Positions 42,490-50,749 of a DNA stretch of 54,025 bases are shown piece after piece. This DNA comes from Bacteroidales bacterium. GTDB lineage: Bacteria; Bacteroidota; Bacteroidia; Bacteroidales; UBA932. The notes under the pieces are model-generated. The model made no database searches. It was not told the origin of the DNA and was given only the letters and a program-made list of their open reading frames with translations. Within the stretch, counting starts at the first letter, position 1. Each line of letters begins with the position of its first letter. The translations under genes and the position numbers were made by a program. The stretch lies in contig JAFRPH010000048.1 of assembly GCA_017429205.1 (NCBI GenBank), forward strand, positions 1 through 54,025, given 5' to 3'.

Positions 42490-43653
42490 CTATTTGAACA
42501 GCAGCTGGACGAAGGAGGCGAGGTTGCGGCGCCAGACTTTCCATTCGTGGCCGCCGGGATACTGCTCCCAGACGACGCCCTTGTAGCCCTTCTCGTCCAG
42601 TTTGGCCTTGAAGTCCTTCATTCCGTCGATGCGGTTGTCCTCCTCGCCGCAGGAGAGGTAGATGACGTCGAAGCGGTTGAACTTCGCCGGCTGCGAGTAG
42701 AGGCCCGGGATGATGGCTTCGCCGTCGAAGGGGGCGCCGCCGATGGCGTTCGCGCCGATCAGGCCCGAGGAGAAGATGCCCACGCTGGAGAAGAGGTCCA
42801 CGTTCCGGAACGCGATGAAGAAGGACTGGCCGCCTCCCATCGACAGGCCGGCCACCGCGCGGCCTTTCCGGTTCTTGACGACCGGATAGGTCTTTTCGAT
42901 GAACGGGACGATGTCCGCCGTCAGCGAGGAATAATTGTCAAAGCCGGAGGCATACTGCCGGATGTCGGTCTTCACCGGGATGCCGAGGGTTTGCGCGGCG
43001 TACTGGTTGGGGTTGCCGTTGGGCATCACCACGAACATCGGCTTCGCCTTCCCTTGCGCGATCAGGTTGTCCAGGATCTGACAGGTGCGGCCGAGGGTGG
43101 CCCAGGCGTCCTCGTCTCCCCCGCCGCCGTGCAGGAGGTACAGGACGGGATACTTGGTCTTCTTGTCGTTCCGGTCGTAACAAGCTGGCGTATAGACATA
43201 TAGACGACGAATCATGTCGTTCTCCGCCGAGTGATACCAGACCTGCTCGAGGTTGCCGGGGGCCGCGCTCTGCGCGTAAGCGTCGGCATAACCGCCCGGG
43301 ATGAGGACCGCGTTCATATACCGCGCGCCGTCACGCACGACGAAGACATTCGCCGGATCCAGGACCGAAACGCCGTCCACATTGAAGGTGTACGTGTAGA
43401 GTTCGGGCGCAGGGAGCGGCGCCGTCCAGGTCCAAATACCGTCCGGACCCTGTTTCATCGGCTCGGACCGATAGCCCATCCAGGAGGCGGACACGCTCAC
43501 TTTCCGCGCCTTCGGGGCGGCGAAGCGGAAGGTTACGGCGTCCTGGGACAGTTCAGGAGAGACAACCCGCGCGCGGAACTGGAGCGAGTTCATTTCCTGC
43601 GCCCCGGCACCCAGGCCGGCCAGCAGGAGCATCAGGCAGAGGATTCTTTTCAT
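42490..43653 (-). CDS. CE1-like secreted esterase with N-terminal E-set domain
   Basis: 387 residues with a Sec signal (GAGA|QE). Residues about 25-120 are an Ig-like E-set domain as found in front of many feruloyl/acetyl-xylan esterases (VTFRFAAPKARKVSVSASWM, YTYTFNVDGV). Residues about 140-387 are an alpha/beta-hydrolase with YPVLYLLHGGGG and the nucleophile elbow GLSMGG (S271); D339 in GEEDN and H369 in GGHEW complete the triad. It likely removes acyl or feruloyl groups from plant polysaccharide. It is not part of the chitin locus and has no glycosidase next to it. Divergent from the DUF1080 gene. Confidence 0.92.
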   Translation of the reverse strand: MKRILCLMLLLAGLGAGAQEMNSLQFRARVVSPELSQDAVTFRFAAPKARKVSVSASWMGYRSEPMKQGPDGIWTWTAPLPAPELYTYTFNVDGVSVLDPANVFVVRDGARYMNAVLIPGGYADAYAQSAAPGNLEQVWYHSAENDMIRRLYVYTPACYDRNDKKTKYPVLYLLHGGGGDEDAWATLGRTCQILDNLIAQGKAKPMFVVMPNGNPNQYAAQTLGIPVKTDIRQYASGFDNYSSLTADIVPFIEKTYPVVKNRKGRAVAGLSMGGGQSFFIAFRNVDLFSSVGIFSSGLIGANAIGGAPFDGEAIIPGLYSQPAKFNRFDVIYLSCGEEDNRIDGMKDFKAKLDEKGYKGVVWEQYPGGHEWKVWRRNLASFVQLLFK

Positions 43654-43672
43654 ATCGACAGTGGCTATGTCG

Positions 43673-43711
43673 CAAATATACTTTATTTTAGAAGATTTTT
43701 GCGTATTTTTG
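43673..43711. promoter_or_regulatory. Divergent promoters of esterase and DUF1080 genes
   Basis: The minus strand reads TATATTTG at 43680-43673 (esterase). The plus strand reads TATTTTTG at 43704-43711 (DUF1080 gene). Both match TAnnTTTG; neither has a clear -33 TTTG. A lone TTTGCGTA (43698-43705) overlaps the plus-strand box. Confidence 0.55.
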
Positions 43712-43736
43712 TGGATATAACCAATTTGACGACCCT

Positions 43737-44354
43737 ATGAAACGAAACCTGGCCGCCCTGCTGACCCTGGGCCTCCTCCTCTGCCTCTCCTGCGGGGAGC
43801 GCGAAACGAAACTGTTCAACGGCAAGGACTTGACCGGATGGACCTTCCACGTCCAGGCCGACAGCACCGCCACCGCCGAGGACGTTTTCGGCGTGAAAGA
43901 CGGCGTCATCACCATCGCCGGCCAGCCTTTCGGCTATATGATCACCGACCAGTCCTTCTCCGACTACAAGCTCCACCTCGAGTGGCGCTGGCCCGGGGAG
44001 CCGTCCAACTCCGGCATCTTCCTGCACGCCGAGCCCATCGACGCCGTCTGGCCCCGCTGCGCCGAGGTCAACCTGATGAACGGCCGCGCCGGCGACATGA
44101 TCGCCTCCGGCGGCTCCGCCTTCGAGGAGCTCACGGAAGGCCGCTTCCTCCGCAGCACCGTGGACAGCGCCGAGAAGCCCGCCGGCGAGTGGAACACCGC
44201 CGAAATCGTCTGCAACGGCAATTTCATCCAAGCCTATGTCAATGGCGTCCTGATGAACGAGGCCCATTTCGACCGCGCGGAAGGCCCCGTCGCCCTCCAG
44301 TCCGAAGGCGGCCCGCTCGAGATCCGCAACATCTACATCACTCCTTTGAAATAA
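43737..44354 (+). CDS. DUF1080 (3-keto-disaccharide hydrolase-type) lipoprotein
   Basis: 205 residues. Lipobox LSC (Cys19), then GERETKLFNGKDLTGWTFH, the classic opening of DUF1080, with SNSGIFLHAEP, WNTAEIVCNGNFIQAYVNGV and PLEIRNIYITP all in family order. The fold is a concanavalin-like sandwich; related proteins act on 3-keto-glycosides, though for most members the activity is unproven. At ~205 residues it is a single-domain form. A patatin gene follows 16 bp downstream and is probably in the same transcript. Confidence 0.93.
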   Translation: MKRNLAALLTLGLLLCLSCGERETKLFNGKDLTGWTFHVQADSTATAEDVFGVKDGVITIAGQPFGYMITDQSFSDYKLHLEWRWPGEPSNSGIFLHAEPIDAVWPRCAEVNLMNGRAGDMIASGGSAFEELTEGRFLRSTVDSAEKPAGEWNTAEIVCNGNFIQAYVNGVLMNEAHFDRAEGPVALQSEGGPLEIRNIYITPLK

Positions 44355-44370
44355 CCCCCGTCACCCCGCT

Positions 44371-46854
44371 ATGAAACTTCTCAAAAGCGCCCTGCTCCTC
44401 CTCTGCCTAAGCTTGTCGGCCGTCCTCGGCACGGCGCAAGAACGATTCATCGCCCCCAGCGTCGACCCGGAAGGCGACTCGCTCGCCATCGTCCGCGTCC
44501 GGGCGAAAATGGACTCCATCCGCCGGACCTGCCACCGTCCCACCGTGGCCGTCGTGCTGGGTGGCGGCGGCGCCCGCGGCATGGCCCACCTGAGCGTCCT
44601 GCGGTACCTGGAAGAAATGGGCATCCCGGTGGACATGGTGGGCGGCACCAGCATGGGCGGCCTGGTCTCGGGCCTCTACTCGCTCGGTTTCGGGGCGCAG
44701 TACCTGGATTCCCTGGTCCGCGCCATCGACTGGACCGTGATGATGTCCGACAAGATTCCGGACAGCTTCCAGACCTACAAGGTCCGTCGCAACAAGGAGC
44801 GCTTCGCGATGACGATTCCGTTCCACTATGACGACGAGGACATCCGGACCCGGATCGACCGGCAAACCCGCTACAACAAGAATTACGAGCAGAGCGACAC
44901 CCGTACCGGCGACATGAGCCAGGAAATGATGGCCAAGGTCGGGATGGGCCTGCCGGACGGCTTCCTGTTCGGATACAACGTCCGGAACACCCTCAGCTCC
45001 GTCACCGTCGGCTACCAGGATTCCGTGGCTTTCGACAAGCTCCCGGTTCCTTTCTTCTGCGTCGCCACGGATATGCTGAGCATGAACGAGAAGAACTGGA
45101 CCGCGGGCAGCCTGGTGGACGCGATGCGGTCCACGATGGCCATTCCCGGCTATTTCCGGCCCGTGCGCATCGAGGGCATGGTGCTGGTGGACGGCGGTAC
45201 GCGCAACAATTTCCCGGTGGACCTCGCGAAAGCGATGGGCGCGGACATCGTCATCGGCTCGGAAATGCCCACGCCCCGCACCCTGGCCGACCTCGGCGGC
45301 CTCGCGAACCTCATCCTGCAGAACATCACCCTGATGTCCGTCGACATCTGCGAAGCCAACCGGAAGAATACGGACATCCTGCTCCAGCACGAGCTGAAGG
45401 GCTACACGATGCTGTCCTTTGACTCCGCGAGCGTGGATGACATCATCGCCCAGGGCTATGCCAAGGCGGTGGAGAACAAGGAGGCCTTCGAAAGAATCGC
45501 GAAGCTCGTCGGCGCCAAGCCGGGCGAGCCGGCACCGGCGTCGGAGCAGGAACACCGCCAGGCCATCGACCTCTCGAAACACAAGGTGCGGATCGGGGAG
45601 ATCAAGTACGAGGGTGTCACCGAAAAGGAGTCCGACTACATCATCAGCCCCGCCCTGCTGCCGCGGGATGGCCTGTATGGCCGGAAAGAGATCGAACAGG
45701 TCCTCTCCGCCCTGTACGGCACGAAGGCTTTCGAGTCCGTCACGTACCGGATCAGCGGCGCGGAGGAGCCCTACACGCTCATTTTCGACTGCCAGAAGGG
45801 CCAGACCAACGAGGCCGGCGTCGGCATCCACGTGGACCTGGACGAAGCGATCTACCTCGGCGCCCACCTGGGCATCGGCACCCGGCGGCTGTCCGGACTC
45901 CGTTTCGTTTCGGAGCTTAAGATCGGCCAGGTTTCGCAGGTGGACCTGGACCTCTCCTACAAGGCGCTTGCACCGCTGCCCGTCCTCGGCATCGCCTGGA
46001 AGAACTCCTACCGGAACTTCACGTACCGGATGGACGACGACATCGCCAATACCCGCGTGTTCTCGAAGGCCCGTTACAACGGGGTGAACTCCCGCCTGGA
46101 ACTGTATGCCGAAGACGCCCGGATGGTCTATGGGAACGTCCGTTTCGGCGCAGCTTACGAGATGGAGCCGTACGAGAACTACCTGGACAACGAGATGCAC
46201 TGGGAAGGCTGGGATTTCCGGAGCCGCTGGTTCTCCACCTTCGCCTCCCTCCGCTACGACACGTTCAACGAAAGCTATTTCCCGACCAGCGGCTTCCGGC
46301 TCAAGCTGGACACCCGTTACGTGTTCGACGGATACTCCATCTTCCTGGAAGACGAGGAGATGGAGGCTGGCGAGCACTATGAAGGGGACGTTCCTCCCTA
46401 CAGCGTCGGGATGTTCCACGCTTCCGCCGCGCTGCCCCTCGGCCGCATCGTCGTCCTGCAGCCCTCCCTGTATTTCGGCTGGCAGACAGAGCAGCCCGGA
46501 CACATGAATTTTGTCCACACGCTGGCCGCGGGCGGTACGCTGGCAAGCCGGTATGTCGACAACCAGCTCCCGTTCTTCGGATTCAGCCAGGGGTTCTTCG
46601 TGTGCGACAACTTCGCCGCCACCGCCCAGCTGGACGTCCGCTTCCGCTTGAACCACAAGAACTTCCTCACGGTGCGCGGCGGCGTTTACCAGGACAAGAG
46701 CCAGTTTGGGGACCTCTTCAAGTCTCCGCTTTCGGCCTATGCCTTCGGCGCGGAGATCGGACAGAAGACCATCGTCGGCCCGATGAAGCTCGGGGCGCAG
46801 TGGTGCAACAAGACCGGATTCTCCGTCGCCCTGTCAGTAGGATTCGATTTCTAG
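44371..46854 (+). CDS. Patatin-like phospholipase with POTRA and outer membrane barrel
   Basis: 827 residues with a signal peptide (ends about residue 23). Patatin domain about 57-330: oxyanion loop GGGGARG (64-70), nucleophile elbow GTSMGG (S94), and the dyad Asp in VLVDGGTRNNFPVDLAKAMG (D274). A POTRA-like unit follows at about 398-470 (VRIGEIKYEGVTEKESDYII, RKEIEQVLSALYGTKAFESVTYRI). An Omp85-type barrel ends in GFDF with terminal Phe. This is the PlpD/type-Vd-like arrangement where the barrel anchors or exports a lipase. Catalytic residues are intact, so phospholipase A activity is expected. It ends convergently with the next gene, overlapping it by 4 bp. Confidence 0.93.
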   Translation: MKLLKSALLLLCLSLSAVLGTAQERFIAPSVDPEGDSLAIVRVRAKMDSIRRTCHRPTVAVVLGGGGARGMAHLSVLRYLEEMGIPVDMVGGTSMGGLVSGLYSLGFGAQYLDSLVRAIDWTVMMSDKIPDSFQTYKVRRNKERFAMTIPFHYDDEDIRTRIDRQTRYNKNYEQSDTRTGDMSQEMMAKVGMGLPDGFLFGYNVRNTLSSVTVGYQDSVAFDKLPVPFFCVATDMLSMNEKNWTAGSLVDAMRSTMAIPGYFRPVRIEGMVLVDGGTRNNFPVDLAKAMGADIVIGSEMPTPRTLADLGGLANLILQNITLMSVDICEANRKNTDILLQHELKGYTMLSFDSASVDDIIAQGYAKAVENKEAFERIAKLVGAKPGEPAPASEQEHRQAIDLSKHKVRIGEIKYEGVTEKESDYIISPALLPRDGLYGRKEIEQVLSALYGTKAFESVTYRISGAEEPYTLIFDCQKGQTNEAGVGIHVDLDEAIYLGAHLGIGTRRLSGLRFVSELKIGQVSQVDLDLSYKALAPLPVLGIAWKNSYRNFTYRMDDDIANTRVFSKARYNGVNSRLELYAEDARMVYGNVRFGAAYEMEPYENYLDNEMHWEGWDFRSRWFSTFASLRYDTFNESYFPTSGFRLKLDTRYVFDGYSIFLEDEEMEAGEHYEGDVPPYSVGMFHASAALPLGRIVVLQPSLYFGWQTEQPGHMNFVHTLAAGGTLASRYVDNQLPFFGFSQGFFVCDNFAATAQLDVRFRLNHKNFLTVRGGVYQDKSQFGDLFKSPLSAYAFGAEIGQKTIVGPMKLGAQWCNKTGFSVALSVGFDF

Positions 46855-47999
46855 AAGCGCATACCCAGCCGCAAAGCGACAGTATACCGCGCGAACCGGC
46901 CGGAGGTGGCCACGTTGTCGGCAATCAAGCCCTCGACGGACATCTCCGAGTTTCCCTTGTAGGAGAAGCTGTCCATGCTGGCCGAAAGGTTGGCCGTGAA
47001 CAGGTTGTATGACCATCCGATGCCGACACGGGCGACGTAGTTGACCAGCAGCTTGCCGTTCATCACGCTCTTGTGGAATTCGGAGTACTTGCCGTCTTCT
47101 TCCTGGTGGAACGCCTTGGAGGTGAACTGGTTGAACAGGGTCACCATCGGCAGGACCGTTGCGTTGATGGTCAAATTGCGGAGGCCTTTGTCGCGGTCTC
47201 CCGTCGGCTGCCGGTGGTACGGAACGAGGTTGAAGGAGTAGCCGCCGCCGAAAGCCACCTGCGCGGAAGTCTGCAGGGACTGCTGGCCGGCCCAGGTGGC
47301 GATGTTCTCCGCCGGGTCGATGCCGTAGTCCCCCAGGATCAGCTTGCTGCCGAACATCCAGCTGCCGGCGCTGCGGCGCTGGAACAGATTCCCTTTGTAG
47401 GCCGCGGAATAGGCGAACGTCCGGCGGTTGAACGCATAGAAGGCGTCCACGATGAATGTGCGAAGATTGCCGGGGTTCTCGGTCGTCCCCTCCTGGTCCG
47501 AATAGGCCCAGTGCCCCTCTTCTCCCATCGTATACCGGTAGGTGACCGGCTGGAGCAGGTTGAAGTATTGCACCTGGACGGCAAAGCCGGCGGAAAGGTA
47601 GTCGAAGGAGAAGTAATCGTCCTTCCCTTGTCCCTTGATTTTCTTGCTGAGGGCCAAGCCCAGGTTCCCGTAGCCGGCCTGGAAGCCCACGGCCTTGTCC
47701 AGGTCGCTGGACATGGAAGAAGAAATCCGGGCAGGAATCTCCTCGAAGGTCACGTTATACCCGTCGAAATGGCCGACACCGACCTGGAAAAGCTTTTCTT
47801 CGTCCATGTTGGCCTTGCGGATATCGCCCGTCAGCGCAAAATGGAAACGGGGCTGGGGCTGATAGATGGCCTCCGGGTCCAATTCGGGGGAAGGACCGGC
47901 GATCCGGTCGATGAAAGCGCGAAATCCGCTCTCCTGCGCCCGCGCAGGAACGAGGAGCGTGACCGCCGCCAGGGTGAGTAAGATTCGGTTAAGCTTCAT
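46851..47999 (-). CDS. DUF4421 family secreted protein
   Basis: 382 residues from the start at 47999 (MKLNRILLTLAAVTLLVPARA|QE signal); in-frame codons upstream to 48077 do not look like protein. The body has alternating hydrophobic strands with Gly/Phe/Tyr (FQAGYGNLGLALSKKI, FAVQVQYFNLLQPV, VAFGGGYSFNLVPYHR, ARVGIGWSYNLF) and ends RLGMRF, as in an outer membrane beta-barrel with terminal Phe. It resembles DUF4421, a Bacteroidota-specific barrel family of unknown role. Its stop overlaps the stop of the patatin gene on the other strand (CTAG at 46851-46854). Confidence 0.85.
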   Translation of the reverse strand: MKLNRILLTLAAVTLLVPARAQESGFRAFIDRIAGPSPELDPEAIYQPQPRFHFALTGDIRKANMDEEKLFQVGVGHFDGYNVTFEEIPARISSSMSSDLDKAVGFQAGYGNLGLALSKKIKGQGKDDYFSFDYLSAGFAVQVQYFNLLQPVTYRYTMGEEGHWAYSDQEGTTENPGNLRTFIVDAFYAFNRRTFAYSAAYKGNLFQRRSAGSWMFGSKLILGDYGIDPAENIATWAGQQSLQTSAQVAFGGGYSFNLVPYHRQPTGDRDKGLRNLTINATVLPMVTLFNQFTSKAFHQEEDGKYSEFHKSVMNGKLLVNYVARVGIGWSYNLFTANLSASMDSFSYKGNSEMSVEGLIADNVATSGRFARYTVALRLGMRF

Positions 48000-48079
48000 C
48001 TTGCAAGAGTTGGAATGGACAAAGATACGGAATCTTTCCCAAAGGACGGTCATTCTTGGGGCTTCTTCTTCGCCCACAG

Positions 48080-48748
48080 CTAAAACTTGTACAGGAATCC
48101 GATGGTAATAGCACCCAAGGAGTCCATAATGTCTTTGGTGGTAGCGGACAGGCCGCCGGAAAACGAGTGCTGGCGAATACCGCTGGTAGAATTCTCACTG
48201 TCCATCCCTTTCAGATAGAGGGAGAACAGATTGAGCCGGGTCTCCAGGGAGATGTGGCGGTTCAGTTGATAAGTCAGGACGGGCAGGAGATCCACGCCAT
48301 AGGCCGTTGAATGGGAATTCGACGACCAGACTCCATCCCGAGTCTGGCTTCTGCTCTGTAAAAAAGTAATTGCCGGATCAGCTTCGGCCCATAAACCGAA
48401 GCGATTATGCGCCAGTAACTGATACCGGGCGTAGGGATTGATTCCCAAAGAGAAGTTCTTGGATTGGACGCCTTCGTTGTTGGATGTGTTGCTGAATCCG
48501 ACCGTGGGACGGATACCGACTGCCCATTTGTCTCCGATAAACCATCCGAAATCGGGCGCGACGTTGAAGGTAGTGCTACACGTCCGGATTGTCGTGGAAG
48601 CCGAGCTTCTGACGGAAGAACCACTGAAACTGAAAGATCCGCCGATATAGCTTTGCGCCGAGGCGCTGATGGAACAGAAGAGGAAAGCGAAAACAATTCC
48701 GAGCATTGTTTCAAGGGAGAAAAAACGACACCTCATTTGAATAATCAT
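48080..48748 (-). CDS. Small outer membrane beta-barrel protein
   Basis: 222 residues. A hydrophobic signal (MLGIVFAFLFCSISASA|QS, starting at residue 15; the first ATG adds 14 residues and either could be used). About eight amphipathic strands follow (FNVAPDFGWFIGDKWAVGIRPTVGF, FSLGINPYARYQLL, GVDLLPVLTYQLNRHISLETRLNLF) and the ending ITIGFLYKF has the terminal Phe of outer membrane proteins. It resembles the OmpA/OmpW-sized porin-like barrels annotated as outer membrane beta-barrel proteins. Base composition is lower in GC than the neighbours to the left. It is the last gene before the mobile element. Confidence 0.8.
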   Translation of the reverse strand: MIIQMRCRFFSLETMLGIVFAFLFCSISASAQSYIGGSFSFSGSSVRSSASTTIRTCSTTFNVAPDFGWFIGDKWAVGIRPTVGFSNTSNNEGVQSKNFSLGINPYARYQLLAHNRFGLWAEADPAITFLQSRSQTRDGVWSSNSHSTAYGVDLLPVLTYQLNRHISLETRLNLFSLYLKGMDSENSTSGIRQHSFSGGLSATTKDIMDSLGAITIGFLYKF

Positions 48749-49151
48749 TGATTAGAAACGAACAAGTAAACTTTTCAGCAAAAAGCATACCCGCCTCCCC
48801 CCTAGATTTCCGACCTTGGAACCTCGATGTACAAGTCTGGCATGGGGGGCAGTCGCGAAGCGACGGGGGGAGAATGGGGGCACGCAAAAGGAGACAGCGC
48901 GATGCTGTCTCCTTTTGCGTGGCCCCTGGGGGAATGTCTGACAGGAAAAGTTGAGGCCTGAATAACGGCGAATAAGACCGTATAACAAGAGTATTCAGGC
49001 AGTTAACGAAAAAGTCAAAAAAGTTCCTAGCGGCTTCTTGTCATACACTTCTATGAACCATTAAAGACGGGGGGAGGACTTTCCCCCTTGACTTTTTGGG
49101 GTGCTTTTTGTGGCACACGCGTATATGTGCAACTCACAAAAGTAGAAATGT
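48749..49151. other. Hairpin-rich non-coding region, putative attachment and integrase control region
   Basis: 403 bp with no supported gene. It contains a small hairpin GTCGC-GAA-GCGAC (48852-48864), the large hairpin at 48876-48926, the inverted pair GCCTGAATA (48956-48964) / TATTCAGGC (48992-49000), the inverted pair AAAAAGTCAA (49009-49018) / TTGACTTTTT (49088-49097), and a G5A/TC5 hairpin near 49070-49087. Such clustering of arms around an integrase start is what arm-type and core sites look like, but no core can be proven here. Confidence 0.5.
48876..48926. terminator. Long perfect hairpin, probably a bidirectional terminator
   Basis: An 18-bp perfect stem (CACGCAAAAGGAGACAGC against its complement, 48881-48898 / 48904-48921) with a 5-nt loop GCGAT. 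It is extended by four more G-C pairs after one mismatch. AAAAGGAGACAGC/GCTGTCTCCTTTT stems are typical terminator cores in this phylum, though no long T run follows. Confidence 0.55.
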
Positions 49152-50516
49152 ATGATAGAAATCAAGTACACCACGAGGGTTTTCCCTCAGAAGTCCGGAG
49201 CCGTCGCTGTGCGGGTCCGATGGAATCACAAAAAGAATGAGGTCGAGTTTCCGACCGGAGATTATGCTGACCCCGAGAAATGGGATGCTACCACGCAACG
49301 TGCGATGATAAACACAAAGCACGTTGTGCGCAGAAATGAATGTAGTGCCGGGGCAATCAACAAAAGAATAGGTGTTGTTCTTGGCTACGTCAATGATGTT
49401 TTTAAGAGCTTTGCCTTAAAGGATGTCATACCGGACAATGGGGCGTTCCGGACAGCAATTAACGAGATTCTTGACAAGGAACGTGAATCTGTTGAAATTA
49501 TCAAAAAGAGTATTCATTTTGATTCCATGACAACTATCTGCCAGAAATTTATCGCCAGCAGAAAAGCAGAGGTCTCATTGGAAACCACCAGTCTGTATAA
49601 GTATCCGGCGATTATTAAGCATCTTCTTGATGCCAACCCTGGCATCCGAATTGATTTGATTGACAAGAACGCCCTAATTCGACTTCGTGACCATTGTTTC
49701 AAGAAGGGTTACCATAATTATACGATTGTACGGTGGTTTAAATCCCTTAAAGCGATTCTCCGTTGGGCCAAAAACAATGGATATGAGGTCAAAGACGAAG
49801 CTCTTAACTACAAACATCATATCTCCGTTCCGAAAAAAAGAGTTGTCCACTTGACCTATGATGAACTACTCGCTTTCTATCGGTTTGAATTCCCAGAAGG
49901 GACTGCCCCTCATATTCTCCGGGCAAGGGATTTCTTCTGTTTCATGTCCTTTACGAGTCTACGCTATTCGGACCTTTTTGCCTTGAAGAAGGGGGCCGTC
50001 TCAACCCGGGGAGCACTCGAGCTTTACTCCAAGAAAACATCGGCAATGTTGACCATTCCCCTTATCTCCTTCGCTCAAAATATCCTCAACAGATATACTG
50101 ACACCCCTGGAGATGCATTGCTTCCCGTTCCCTCGCCCCAAAAGCTCAACGACTATATAAAAGAGGCGGCGAAATTAGCTGGACTTGACAGGACTATCGT
50201 TGAAACGTATTTTGTTGACAAAGACAAACACGATGATTCTCATAAACTCTATGAAACCCTTAGTTGTCATGATGCCCGCCGGACATTTGCCTGTTGCTCT
50301 ATTCGGCTTGGAATCTCCCCGACAACTGTTATGAAATGCATGGGGCAAACCACCTATGAGAACATGAAGCCCTATATTGAAATTGCCGACGATGCGGTTG
50401 CTAAAGAAATGTGGCTTTGGGAAACGGAAGAAACTAAAAGAGAAATAATCAAACTGCTTGACAATGCCAGTCAAGAAATGCTTGACGAGATTCTGAAAAA
50501 ACTGAAAGGAATTTAG
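49152..50516 (+). CDS. Tyrosine recombinase (integrase)
   Basis: 454 residues. N-terminal arm-binding region (about 1-90), SAM-like core-binding domain (about 120-215) and catalytic domain (about 230-440). The catalytic residues can be placed: R271 in SLRYSDL, a Lys near 294, H373 and R376 in LSCHDARRTFA, and nucleophile Y408 in KPYIEI. The second His/Trp position, nine residues before the Tyr and usually in GHS or GHT, is Gln399 (CMGQTT). Such replacements occur and need not abolish activity. It should integrate and excise the element. It is followed by a strong terminator, so it forms its own transcript. Confidence 0.93.
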   Translation: MIEIKYTTRVFPQKSGAVAVRVRWNHKKNEVEFPTGDYADPEKWDATTQRAMINTKHVVRRNECSAGAINKRIGVVLGYVNDVFKSFALKDVIPDNGAFRTAINEILDKERESVEIIKKSIHFDSMTTICQKFIASRKAEVSLETTSLYKYPAIIKHLLDANPGIRIDLIDKNALIRLRDHCFKKGYHNYTIVRWFKSLKAILRWAKNNGYEVKDEALNYKHHISVPKKRVVHLTYDELLAFYRFEFPEGTAPHILRARDFFCFMSFTSLRYSDLFALKKGAVSTRGALELYSKKTSAMLTIPLISFAQNILNRYTDTPGDALLPVPSPQKLNDYIKEAAKLAGLDRTIVETYFVDKDKHDDSHKLYETLSCHDARRTFACCSIRLGISPTTVMKCMGQTTYENMKPYIEIADDAVAKEMWLWETEETKREIIKLLDNASQEMLDEILKKLKGI

Positions 50517-50540
50517 ATCGACCATTATTACTATCCAACT

Positions 50541-50567
50541 AGCCATCCTTCGGGGTGGCTTTTTTTG
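50541..50567 (+). terminator. Terminator of the integrase gene
   Basis: Stem AGCCATCC / GGGTGGCT (one G-T pair) with a TTCG tetraloop and a T7 tail, 25 bp after the stop codon. Confidence 0.93.
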
Positions 50568-50632
50568 TATGCCATGGTCCGGAAAAATGAAAATATACTT
50601 TTTGCCATTTTTAGGGAAGTAATTCCTTACAA

Positions 50633-50692
50633 GTGAAAAGCAACACGTCCTAAGGACCGGCGGAAGGATAGGACGATGACTTTTATTTTCAC
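50633..50692 (+). ncRNA. Candidate structured leader or small RNA
   Basis: An outer stem GTGAAAA/TTTTCAC (50633-50639 / 50686-50692) encloses an inner stem CGTCCT/AGGACG (50646-50651 / 50670-50675) with a purine-rich 18-nt loop. It lies between the integrase terminator and the primase-like gene, and no reading frame explains it. No known riboswitch or ribozyme was recognised. Confidence 0.35.
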
Positions 50693-50749
50693 ATCAGAAT
50701 ACAACATTTTTTGGGACCGCCGCCCACATCAATTAATCTCTAAAAAACA

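Noticed and set aside
43698..43705. TTTGCGTA upstream of the DUF1080 gene as a third operator for the PUL regulator
   Set aside because: No second TGCGT at 21 bp, and it overlaps a TATTTTTG promoter box, so chance is enough to explain it.
48748..48954. Small open frames (68 and 78 residues) before the integrase
   Set aside because: They run through hairpins on both strands and have no protein-like features or start signals.
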